Source: Pseudomonadota bacterium
Lineage (GTDB): Bacteria > Pseudomonadota > Alphaproteobacteria > Rhizobiales > Devosiaceae
NCBI GenBank assembly: GCA_023415605.1
Contig: JAEZKB010000341.1
Span: 1-26,424, forward strand
Direction of reading: 5' to 3'
DNA length: 26,424 nt
Shown here piece by piece: positions 1 to 6,666 of this stretch (position 1 is the stretch's first letter; every line of letters starts with the position of its first letter). Both the position numbers and the translations under genes were made by a program. The notes beneath the pieces are model-generated. The model was not told the DNA's origin. It did no database searches and saw only the letters and a list, made by a program, of their open reading frames with translations.

Positions 1-2
1 CC

Positions 3-464
3 TCGTTCGCCCACCTCGACTCGACGACGACGCTCAACCGCGCCATCTCCGAGAAGGGCATCTACCCGGCCGTGGACCCGCTGGACTCGACCTCGCGCAT
101 GCTCTCGGCCAACATCGTTGGCGAAGAGCACTACAACACCGCGCGCGCCGTGCAGCAGATCCTGCAGCGCTACAAGGCGCTCCAGGACATCATCGCCATC
201 CTCGGCATGGACGAGCTCTCGGAAGAGGACAAGCTCACCGTCGCGCGCGCCCGTAAGGTCGAGCGCTTCATGAGCCAGCCGTTCCACGTCGCCGAAGCCT
301 TCACCGGCACCCCGGGCGTGTTCGTGCAGCTCGAAGACACCATCAAGGGCTTTGCCGGCCTGGTGAAGGGTGACTACGACCACCTCCCCGAAGCGGCCTT
401 CTACATGGTCGGCACCATCGAGGACGCGGTCAAGAAGGCCCAGAAGCTGGCCGCTGCGGCCTAA
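3..464 (+). CDS. atpD: ATP synthase F1 subunit beta, 3' part
   Basis: This is the C-terminal part of the catalytic beta subunit of F1Fo ATP synthase, which makes ATP from ADP and phosphate on the cytoplasmic face of the membrane. The frame is open from position 3 and the gene starts before the window. The translated start contains AISEKGIYPAVDPLDSTSR, a hallmark of bacterial beta subunits. The DELSEED motif that contacts the rotating gamma/epsilon stalk is intact at about 210-230. It is followed by the conserved KVERFMSQPFHVAEAFTG stretch and the C-terminal helical bundle. The stop codon is TAA at 462-464. atpC follows after 54 bases in the usual atpAGDC order. Family assignment is certain; only the N-terminal three quarters is missing. 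Confidence 0.98.
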   Translation, partial: SFAHLDSTTTLNRAISEKGIYPAVDPLDSTSRMLSANIVGEEHYNTARAVQQILQRYKALQDIIAILGMDELSEEDKLTVARARKVERFMSQPFHVAEAFTGTPGVFVQLEDTIKGFAGLVKGDYDHLPEAAFYMVGTIEDAVKKAQKLAAAA

Positions 465-518
465 GACGCTTAGCGCCCGTCCCGGACCGGGGCGGGCTCT
501 CCTATTCGAGGAAGAACA

Positions 519-938
519 ATGGCCGAAGGCACCAAGCTCGAAATCGTCTCGCCGGAGCGGCTCGTCATCTCCGAGACCGTAAAGTCGGTCGTGGTGCCGG
601 GCGCCGACGGCTACTTCACCGTGCTCGGCGAGCATGCGCCGCTGATGACTACGCTGAAGCCGGGCTTCATCACCGTCGAGGATAATGCCGGCGTGTCGCA
701 CGTCTACTATGTCCGCGGCGGCTTTGCCGACGTCTCGCCCGATGGGCTCACCATCCTTGCCGAAGAGGCGCGTCCGGTGGTCGAGTTCAAGCGCGAGGAA
801 ATCGAAGGGCTGATCGCTTCGGGCATGACTGCACTCGAAGCCGCAGCCACTGCCGAAGAGCAGATGCGGCTTCAGTCCGAGATCGACGCCTGGCGCAACC
901 TGCTGCTCGAATCTGCTTCGACCACCGTCGCGCACTAA
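519..938 (+). CDS. atpC: ATP synthase F1 subunit epsilon
   Basis: This 139-residue protein is the epsilon subunit of F1Fo ATP synthase, part of the central stalk that couples rotation to catalysis and can inhibit ATP hydrolysis. Residues 1 to about 88 form the beta-sandwich domain, with the family stretch SVVVPGADGYFTVLGEHAP near the N-terminus. Residues from about 92 onward are Ala/Glu-rich and fit the two-helix C-terminal domain. The length is normal for alphaproteobacteria. The ATG at 519 is preceded by a purine-rich ribosome binding site (GAGGAAGA) about 4 bases upstream. It closes the atp operon: a strong hairpin terminator follows within 26 bases of the stop. Confidence 0.97.
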   Translation: MAEGTKLEIVSPERLVISETVKSVVVPGADGYFTVLGEHAPLMTTLKPGFITVEDNAGVSHVYYVRGGFADVSPDGLTILAEEARPVVEFKREEIEGLIASGMTALEAAATAEEQMRLQSEIDAWRNLLLESASTTVAH

Positions 939-963
939 GCGAACCCCAATCGTGAGTTCCGCC

Positions 964-988
964 AAGGGCGTCCTTCGGGACGCCTTTT
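964..988 (+). terminator. Rho-independent terminator of the atp operon
   Basis: A perfect 7-bp stem (GGCGTCC at 967-973, GGACGCC at 978-984) closes a TTCG tetraloop. It is extended by A-U and G-U pairs at its base and followed by TTTT at 985-988 and a further T-rich run. It lies 26 bases after the atpC stop and separates the ATP synthase operon from the chemoreceptor genes. Confidence 0.93.
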
Positions 989-1037
989 GTGCTTTTGGGG
1001 CATCGCGACGTTCACATTTCCTCGTAATTGTCCCAGC

Positions 1038-1052
1038 TTTACCCTTGATTAA
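1038..1052 (+). promoter_or_regulatory. CtrA-like binding site upstream of the Cache/MCP-A unit
   Basis: The sequence is TTTA, seven bases, then TTAA, which matches seven of the eight fixed positions of the alphaproteobacterial CtrA consensus TTAA-N7-TTAA. It lies about 180 bases before the ATG at 1231, in a locally AT-richer stretch after the atp terminator. CtrA control of motility and chemotaxis genes is known in several alphaproteobacteria. That this site is functional is inference. Confidence 0.5.
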
Positions 1053-1127
1053 GCATCTTCGGCCATGTGTCGAAGCGGGGAATGCAATCTGTGAGCTCAG
1101 TCCGGCCAGCGACTCTGGCTGATGGTC

Positions 1128-1145
1128 CCGCACGGTCACGTGCGG
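1128..1145 (+). other. Hairpin in the probable 5' leader
   Basis: Perfect 7-bp stem CCGCACG / CGTGCGG around a GTCA loop. It lies between the CtrA-like box and the ATG at 1231 and has no T-tract, so it is not an intrinsic terminator. It may structure a long 5' leader. Further weaker pairings (ACGG near 1150 with CCGT near 1177) suggest extended folding, but I recognise no known riboswitch class. Confidence 0.35.
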
Positions 1146-1230
1146 AAGAACGGATGCGCTTGGGCAGATTGCGAACCGTAACCGGCTCGGGCCGTCCCCA
1201 AAGTCCCGGCCACTAAGCGGACGTGCCACA

Positions 1231-1818
1231 ATGCCGAGATCGTTCTCCCGCATAGCCATTGCAGCGGTGCTGCTGGCGCTCCCTGCCGTCGCTGGGGCGC
1301 AGGACCAGGACAATGAGTATGCCGACCGGCTGAAGGCGCTCGGCGAAGCGCAAATCCGCGCTGCTGCCCAGAACCCGCTGGTGATCGCCGCCATAGAAGC
1401 GCAGAACAAAGTCACTGCCAGCTACGACGCCGCCAAGATCGATACGCTCGACAAGCAATGGCGCGCCGAGGTCGATGCTGCGGCCCACCCGCTGATCGAT
1501 ACCACGCTTGGCAACGAGGCTTCGCAATACTTGAGCGAGGTTCAGACTAAAGCCGAAGGGCTCTTCACCGAGATCTTCGTGATGGACGCCAAGGGGCTCA
1601 ATGTCGCCCAGTCGTCGATCACCTCCGACTACTGGCAGGGCGACGAAGACAAGTTCACCGAAAGCTTCGGCAAGGGACCGGCCGCCGTCCATATCGGCGA
1701 GATCGAGGAAGACGAGTCGACCCAGACCTTCCAGAGCCAGGTCAGCCTGCCCATCGTCGATGCCGCAGGGGTGCCGATCGGCGCCATCACCGTCGGCGTC
1801 GATCTCGCCATTCTCTAG
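1231..1818 (+). CDS. Secreted PDC/Cache sensor-domain protein
   Basis: This 195-residue protein looks like a free-standing periplasmic ligand-binding domain of the PDC/Cache type. Residues 1-23 form a signal peptide: basic start, hydrophobic core AAVLLALPAV, cleavage site AGA before Gln24. The rest is soluble with no second membrane segment and no output domain. The stretch IFVMDAKGLNVAQSS (about 115-129) followed by TSDYWQGDEDKF and, near the end, STQTFQSQVSLPIVDAAGVPIGAITVGVD is the typical beta-sheet pattern of Cache domains in receptors and diguanylate cyclases. Receptor A starts 42 bases downstream with no terminator between, so the two are probably co-transcribed. I infer it presents a ligand to a receptor or acts as a co-sensor. 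The ligand is unknown. The ribosome binding site is weak. Confidence 0.85.
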   Translation: MPRSFSRIAIAAVLLALPAVAGAQDQDNEYADRLKALGEAQIRAAAQNPLVIAAIEAQNKVTASYDAAKIDTLDKQWRAEVDAAAHPLIDTTLGNEASQYLSEVQTKAEGLFTEIFVMDAKGLNVAQSSITSDYWQGDEDKFTESFGKGPAAVHIGEIEEDESTQTFQSQVSLPIVDAAGVPIGAITVGVDLAIL

Positions 1819-1860
1819 CCCGCCGCAGCGTCCTCCATCCAGGCCCAGAAAGACCAGCGA

Positions 1861-3828
1861 ATGAAGCTCAGGTTCTCCCTTACCCCGGCCATCCTCATTC
1901 CAGTGGCAGCGACCATCGCCATCGTGGTGGGGCTGACCCTTTGGCTCTCGGCCTCGACCAACATGGCGAGAGTCGAAAAGACCCTGGCCGACCGCCAGAA
2001 CGAAATGATCATGCTGGTGAGCAAGCAATTTTCCGGCAATCTGCGCTTCAACAAGGTCGATAGCGTCACGGCGGCCTTCACCGGCTATACGGAGGATGCC
2101 GATTTCGGCTTTGTCGCCGGCGGTGGCGTCGATCGCAACGGCGCCTCCATCCTCAGCTTCGGCGAGAACACGGCACTGGCCGATCGCGCCACGGCCATTG
2201 CCGCTGAGGCGTTGAAGTCGGAAGCGCTGGCAACCGTCACCGAGGGCGGCTACCACATCGCCGCTTATCCGGCCTATTTCGGCAAGGACCGCACCCTGAG
2301 CGGCGCACTCGCCATGGTCTGGGATCTCTCGATCCACCGGCCGGGCATTATCGCACAGCAGGTCACCAATGGCCTCATCGCTCTCGGTATCGCCGTTGTC
2401 GGCATGGGCATTCTCGCCGCGATCCTGATGCTCTGGGTCACCCGTCCGCTTAAGGCCATGACCAATGTTGCCAGCCGTTTGGCGCAGGGCGACCTCGACG
2501 TCGCGATCCAGTATGCCGAGCGCGGTGACGAACTGGGCGATCTCGCGCGCGCTGTCGAAGTGTTCCGTGAGAACTCGCTGAAGGTTCGCTCGATGACCGA
2601 GGAGGAGGCTGCGCGCATCCTTTCGGACCAGCAGGCTCGTCAGCAGATGATGCAGGAGCTGCAGCAGGCCTTCGGCGATGTGGTCGACGCGGCGATTGCC
2701 GGGGACTTCAGCCGCCGTGTTCCGGCAAGCTTCCCCGATGCGGAGCTGAATGCTCTCGCCGGCAGCGTCAACGCGCTGGTCGAAACCGTCGACCGGGGCT
2801 TGGGCGAGACCGGGTCGGTGCTCGCTGCGCTCGCCGAAACCAACCTCACCAAGCGCGTCGCCGGTGACTATTCAGGCGCCTTCGCTGACCTCAAGGCTCA
2901 CACCAACCGCGTGGCGCAGAACCTCACCGACGTCGTCGGCAAGCTCAAGGCAACGTCGGCCGGGTTGAAAACCGCCACCGGCGAAATCCTCGCCGGTGCC
3001 AATGACCTGTCCGAACGCACCACCAAGCAGGCGGCGACCATCCAGGAAACCTCCGCCGCGATGGATCAGCTGTCCGTCACCGTGCTGCAGAACGCCGAGC
3101 GCGCCCGCGACGCTTCGACCAATGCCGACGCCGTCACGAAGGCGGCGGAAGATGGCGGCCGCGTCATGACCCAGGCGACCGAAGCCATGGAGCGGATCAC
3201 CGCCTCGTCCGGCAAGATTTCCAACATCATCGGCATGATCGACGACATCGCCTTCCAGACCAATCTCCTGGCACTCAACGCTTCGGTCGAGGCCGCGCGC
3301 GCCGGCGAGGCTGGCAAGGGCTTTGCGGTGGTGGCCGTGGAGGTCCGACGCCTCGCGCAGTCTGCTGCCGAAGCTTCGGCCGAAGTGAAGGTGCTGATCG
3401 AGCAGTCGGGCACGGAAGTGGCCGGTGGCTCCAAGCTTGTCGCCGAGGCCGCGCAGAAGCTCGAGGCTATGCTCGATGGCGCCCGCCGCAACAACGACCT
3501 CCTCGTTTCCATTGCGCAGCAGAGCCGCGAACAGGCTTCGGCCATCGAGGAAGTGAACGGCGCCGTACGCACCATGGACGAGATGACCCAGCACAATGCT
3601 GCGCTTGTCGAGCAGACCAATGCGGCCATCGAGCAGACCGAGGCACAAGCCGTCGAACTCGACCGCATCGTCGAGGTCTTCACCGTCGATGGCGCCCGCG
3701 CGGCCCCGCAGATCATCGTGCCGGAAAAGAAGGGCATCCGCGGCATGCAGGAAAAGCTCAAGTCAGCGGCGAAGTCCTACCTGAGCCGTGGCAACGCCGC
3801 CGTCGATAAGGACTGGGCGGAATTCTAG
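1861..3828 (+). CDS. Methyl-accepting chemotaxis protein A
   Basis: This 655-residue chemoreceptor senses through a periplasmic domain and controls the CheA kinase in the cytoplasm. Transmembrane segments are at about 8-31 and 170-193, enclosing a short sensor of about 135 residues that I cannot assign firmly (possibly single-Cache). A canonical HAMP (about 194-243) is followed by two HAMP-like repeats (about 265-365), a methylation helix, and the signalling tip (about 451-510, with DDIAFQTNLLALNASVEAAR). Two methylation-type positions encode Gln (395 and 585) where the other four receptors here encode Glu. The C-terminus ends in DWAEF, matching the aromatic-x-x-aromatic pentapeptide that tethers CheR/CheB. 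It follows the secreted Cache gene by 42 bases, and a pair function is likely but unproven. Confidence 0.95.
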   Translation: MKLRFSLTPAILIPVAATIAIVVGLTLWLSASTNMARVEKTLADRQNEMIMLVSKQFSGNLRFNKVDSVTAAFTGYTEDADFGFVAGGGVDRNGASILSFGENTALADRATAIAAEALKSEALATVTEGGYHIAAYPAYFGKDRTLSGALAMVWDLSIHRPGIIAQQVTNGLIALGIAVVGMGILAAILMLWVTRPLKAMTNVASRLAQGDLDVAIQYAERGDELGDLARAVEVFRENSLKVRSMTEEEAARILSDQQARQQMMQELQQAFGDVVDAAIAGDFSRRVPASFPDAELNALAGSVNALVETVDRGLGETGSVLAALAETNLTKRVAGDYSGAFADLKAHTNRVAQNLTDVVGKLKATSAGLKTATGEILAGANDLSERTTKQAATIQETSAAMDQLSVTVLQNAERARDASTNADAVTKAAEDGGRVMTQATEAMERITASSGKISNIIGMIDDIAFQTNLLALNASVEAARAGEAGKGFAVVAVEVRRLAQSAAEASAEVKVLIEQSGTEVAGGSKLVAEAAQKLEAMLDGARRNNDLLVSIAQQSREQASAIEEVNGAVRTMDEMTQHNAALVEQTNAAIEQTEAQAVELDRIVEVFTVDGARAAPQIIVPEKKGIRGMQEKLKSAAKSYLSRGNAAVDKDWAEF

Positions 3829-3850
3829 CAGACTGGCAGCACCCCGTAAT

Positions 3851-3865
3851 TTCACGGGCTATTAA
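3851..3865 (+). promoter_or_regulatory. CtrA-like binding site upstream of MCP B
   Basis: TTCA, seven bases, then TTAA followed by CCAT. This fits seven of eight fixed positions of TTAA-N7-TTAA, with a full TTAACC right half. It sits in the 125-base gap between receptors A and B, about 90 bases before the ATG at 3954. Binding is inferred from sequence only. Confidence 0.5.
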
Positions 3866-3953
3866 CCATAATCGCTCAACCTTGCACGCGTGAGACTGCA
3901 GTGGCGGCGGTCATTCAAGCGACAGAGGACTGGTCGACCGGACCAGAGCGATT

Positions 3954-6023
3954 ATGAGCGTCGAAGCGCGAACGAAGGCCGTCTTCAGCAATATCCCCAC
4001 CCGCTGGGTGGTAATGGCGCTTGGCGCGCTGATCGTGGGCATCGGTATCCTGTTCTCCGGCCTCAATTACATCGTGGCCAACAGCTTCAAGCAGACCAGC
4101 GCCCAGTCTGAAATCCTGATGAGTTCGATGCGCGCCCACATGACGGCCGACATGCTGCATGATGGGCTGCGCGGCGTGGTCTTCCACGCCATGTATGCCG
4201 GCGCTATTGGCGACGCTGCCGAAGCGAGCGGAGCCCAGAGCGAACTCGGCGAGTATGGCGGTGAGTTCCGCGACGCCATCGCTACCCAGGATGCGCTGGC
4301 TGTCCCGGCCAGCGTCAAAGCGGCCGCCGGCGATGTGAAGGGGCCGCTCGAGGCCTACCTCGCCGCCGCGGAATCGATCATCTCCAAGATCGCCGCCAAG
4401 GATTTGGCCGGCGCCCAAGCCGAGCTCCCATCGTTCGACGCGGCATTCTCCGAACTGGAAGGCAAGATGTCGGCCGTGTCCGACGCCATCGAGGCGGCGA
4501 ATCACGAGGTTATCCGGAACAGCGAGGGGGCAGCCAACTTCTCGGATATGGCAATCATTGGCGGCCTCGTCTTGGTGGTGCTGCTTGCCGTCGCTACGCT
4601 GGTGCTCTCGGGTTATCTGTTCCTCAAGCCGCTCGGCTCGATGACCAAGGGCTTCCGGGAACTCTCGGACGGAAACCTGGACACGACGATCGAAGATCGG
4701 CACATCATCTCGGAGATGAGCGCGCTGGGCCAGGTGCTGCGCGCCTTCCGCGCGGCCCTCGTCAGCAAGGCCGAGATGACCGGCCAAACGGAGGCCGCGG
4801 CCGAGCAGACTTTGCAGCGCGCCAATGCCGCCGCCGCCCTCAACGGCGAGATCGGCAATGCCGTCGGCGCTGCCCTCGAGGGCGATTTCTCGCGGCGGGT
4901 CTCGGGCAGCTTTGCCGATCCCGACCTCGCGAAACTGGCGCAAAGCATCAACAGCCTGCTCGAAACCGTCGATCGCAGCATCGGCGAAACCGGGGACGTG
5001 CTCTCGGCTCTTGCCAATACCGATCTCACCCGCCGCATGGCGGGCAACTATGCGGGCGCCCTCGGGCGGCTGCGCGACGACACCAATGCGGTGGGCGAAA
5101 AGCTCACCGAGGTGGTGGTCAACCTGCAGCAGACCTCGCGCTCGCTGAAGACCGCCACCGGCGAGATTCTCTCGGGCGCCAACGATCTCAGCGAACGCAC
5201 CACCAAGCAGGCGGCGACCATCGAAGAGACCTCCGCCACCATGGAGCAGTTGGCCGCCACGGTGCTCGAAAACGCCAAGCGCGCTGAAGAAGCGAGCAGC
5301 AATGCGGCAGAGGTCTCGCAGACCGCCGAAGATGGCGGCCAGGTGATGCAGCAGGCCACCCAGGCGATGGAGAGGATCACTGTGTCCTCGGGCAAGATTT
5401 CAAACATCATCGGTCTCATCGACGACATCGCCTTCCAGACCAATCTCCTGGCCCTGAATGCTTCAGTCGAAGCGGCTCGCGCCGGTGAAGCCGGCAAGGG
5501 CTTCGCGGTGGTTGCCGTCGAAGTGCGCCGACTGGCCCAATCGGCTGCCGAGGCGTCCTCGGAGGTCAAGGTTCTGATCGAACAGTCCGGCGCCGAAGTC
5601 GCGGGCGGTTCCAAGCTCGTCGTCGAGGCGGCCCGCAAGCTCGAGGCCATGCTCGAAGGCGCCCGCAAGAACTATGACCTGCTGCAGGGCATCGCTCGCG
5701 AGAGCCGCGAGCAGGCCTCGTCGATCGAGGAGGTCAATGTCGCTGTCCGCACCCTCGACGAGATGACCCAGCACAATGCCGCACTGGTCGAAGAAACCAA
5801 CGCGGCGATCGAGCAGACCGAGGCGCAGGCCACGGAACTCGACAAGGTCGTCGCTATCTTCACCATCGGCGACCGCCCTGCTGCCCGCGCCGCCGCCCCG
5901 GCTGCCGCCGCCCCGTCTCCCACGGGCATCCGCGGCCTCCAGGAAAAGGTCAAAGCCGCCGCCAAGTCCTACCTCTCCAGCGGCAACGCAGCCGTGAAGG
6001 GCGACGACTGGTCGGAGTTCTAG
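3954..6023 (+). CDS. Methyl-accepting chemotaxis protein B (helical-bundle sensor)
   Basis: This 689-residue transmembrane chemoreceptor has membrane segments at about 18-41 and 199-224. The periplasmic part between them is rich in Ala, Glu and Leu and predicted helical. It begins with a MTADMLHDGLRG-type segment common in four-helix-bundle (4HB) receptors, unlike the Cache sensors of D and E. A HAMP domain (about 225-278), two HAMP-like units with the GDFSRRVSGSF signature, a methylation helix and the DDIAFQTNLLALNASVEAAR tip follow. After an Ala/Pro-rich linker the protein ends in DWSEF, a CheR/CheB-docking type pentapeptide. ATG 3954 has only a weak ribosome binding site. Parts of the tip coding sequence are identical to receptor C over 50 bases. 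The ligand is unknown. Confidence 0.95.
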   Translation: MSVEARTKAVFSNIPTRWVVMALGALIVGIGILFSGLNYIVANSFKQTSAQSEILMSSMRAHMTADMLHDGLRGVVFHAMYAGAIGDAAEASGAQSELGEYGGEFRDAIATQDALAVPASVKAAAGDVKGPLEAYLAAAESIISKIAAKDLAGAQAELPSFDAAFSELEGKMSAVSDAIEAANHEVIRNSEGAANFSDMAIIGGLVLVVLLAVATLVLSGYLFLKPLGSMTKGFRELSDGNLDTTIEDRHIISEMSALGQVLRAFRAALVSKAEMTGQTEAAAEQTLQRANAAAALNGEIGNAVGAALEGDFSRRVSGSFADPDLAKLAQSINSLLETVDRSIGETGDVLSALANTDLTRRMAGNYAGALGRLRDDTNAVGEKLTEVVVNLQQTSRSLKTATGEILSGANDLSERTTKQAATIEETSATMEQLAATVLENAKRAEEASSNAAEVSQTAEDGGQVMQQATQAMERITVSSGKISNIIGLIDDIAFQTNLLALNASVEAARAGEAGKGFAVVAVEVRRLAQSAAEASSEVKVLIEQSGAEVAGGSKLVVEAARKLEAMLEGARKNYDLLQGIARESREQASSIEEVNVAVRTLDEMTQHNAALVEETNAAIEQTEAQATELDKVVAIFTIGDRPAARAAAPAAAAPSPTGIRGLQEKVKAAAKSYLSSGNAAVKGDDWSEF

Positions 6024-6036
6024 CACTCTCAGTCTA

Positions 6037-6063
6037 CCACCCTCCCCTTTGCGGAGAGGGTGG
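6037..6063. repeat. Palindromic hairpin just after MCP B
   Basis: CCACCCTC at 6037-6044 pairs perfectly with GAGGGTGG at 6056-6063 around an 11-base loop. It lies 14 bases after the stop of receptor B and could end transcription, but it has no T-tract. Its CT-rich arm resembles the hairpins after receptor D (11052-11074), so it may instead belong to a dispersed intergenic palindrome family. Confidence 0.55.
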
Positions 6064-6084
6064 CCATCGTGCCTGTCGCATGCA

Positions 6085-6162
6085 TGTCATCCCGGGCCTG
6101 GTCTGGGACCCGTCTCACCTCCACTCGGGCGGATGGATGGGTCCCGCTTTCGCAGGATGACA
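6085..6162. repeat. Imperfect inverted repeat, probably a dispersed intergenic palindrome
   Basis: The outer arms TGTCATCC (6085-6092) and GGATGACA (6155-6162) are perfect inverse copies. Inner arms GGGACCC (6105-6111) and GGGTCCC (6139-6145) are also inverse copies, giving a roughly 78-base cruciform-capable unit. From memory, elements with TGTCATCCCGGG...GGATGACA ends are scattered in many Hyphomicrobiales genomes. Copy number in this genome cannot be seen from the window. Confidence 0.65.
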
Positions 6163-6268
6163 ATCGAGGTTGGGGTAAGTTCGGCGTTGCTTCGCCATCA
6201 CCTTCCTCCGCGCTGCGACAATTTTCGCGCCTGCAGTCCATCTACTCGCGACCAATATTCGTCCCGTC

Positions 6269-6283
6269 TTAATCCCGTATTAA
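6269..6283 (+). promoter_or_regulatory. Perfect CtrA-type box TTAA-N7-TTAA
   Basis: TTAA at 6269-6272 and TTAA at 6280-6283 are separated by exactly seven bases and followed by CC, a full match to the CtrA consensus. The next gene on this strand starts only at 6667, about 380 bases away. The site either drives a long leader for receptor C or a short non-coding transcript, or is a remnant. Confidence 0.6.
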
Positions 6284-6666
6284 CCACAGTGGGTCAATAC
6301 TGATCTTCGGGAATGCAGGTCGTTGCTGATTGCCGGTGCCAGCCGGTGATGTCGAAGACGGAGCGAGTGCATCCTATCCACCAGAATAGTCGACGAGAGA
6401 GCCGGGCACTCGTGCCCCTATGCGGCCCCCACCGTCCATGGCACAGTCGAACCCGAGCGCCCCGGCGCCGGTGCAGCGTCCTCGTTCCCGGCTCTATCCA
6501 CCGATATGCTCGGAGAAGTACTGGGACTATTATTCTTCCTAAGTAAAAATGCTGAAGTATACTTAAGTCGCCAGTAGATCTCTTCGCAAAGCAAATACTA
6601 TATTAACCCTCTCCCGGCAGGTTTGTCTCATCTTGAGCATTTGCGCCGTTCGGGGGAACAGCATTC
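6284..6666 (+). other. Long non-coding stretch upstream of MCP C
   Basis: No convincing gene is present. An open frame at 6313-6546 encodes an Arg/Pro/Ser-rich product without family features. Visible elements are a short hairpin at 6404-6417, two CTATCCACC copies (near 6374 and 6491), an AT-rich segment at about 6528-6605 with the palindromes AAGTATACTT (6555-6564) and ACTTAAGT (6561-6568), and a TATTAACC half-site near 6600. A GGGGGAA ribosome binding site sits 10 bases before the ATG at 6667. The AT-rich part is the likeliest proximal promoter of receptor C. Confidence 0.5.

Noticed and set aside
1120..1200. Riboswitch (for example cyclic di-GMP class) in the leader of the Cache gene
   Set aside because: A hairpin is present but none of the conserved core sequences of riboswitch classes I know could be matched.
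6313..6546. 77-residue open frame upstream of receptor C
   Set aside because: The product is Arg/Pro/Ser-rich, with no domain, signal peptide or clear ribosome binding site. The stretch is better described as non-coding.
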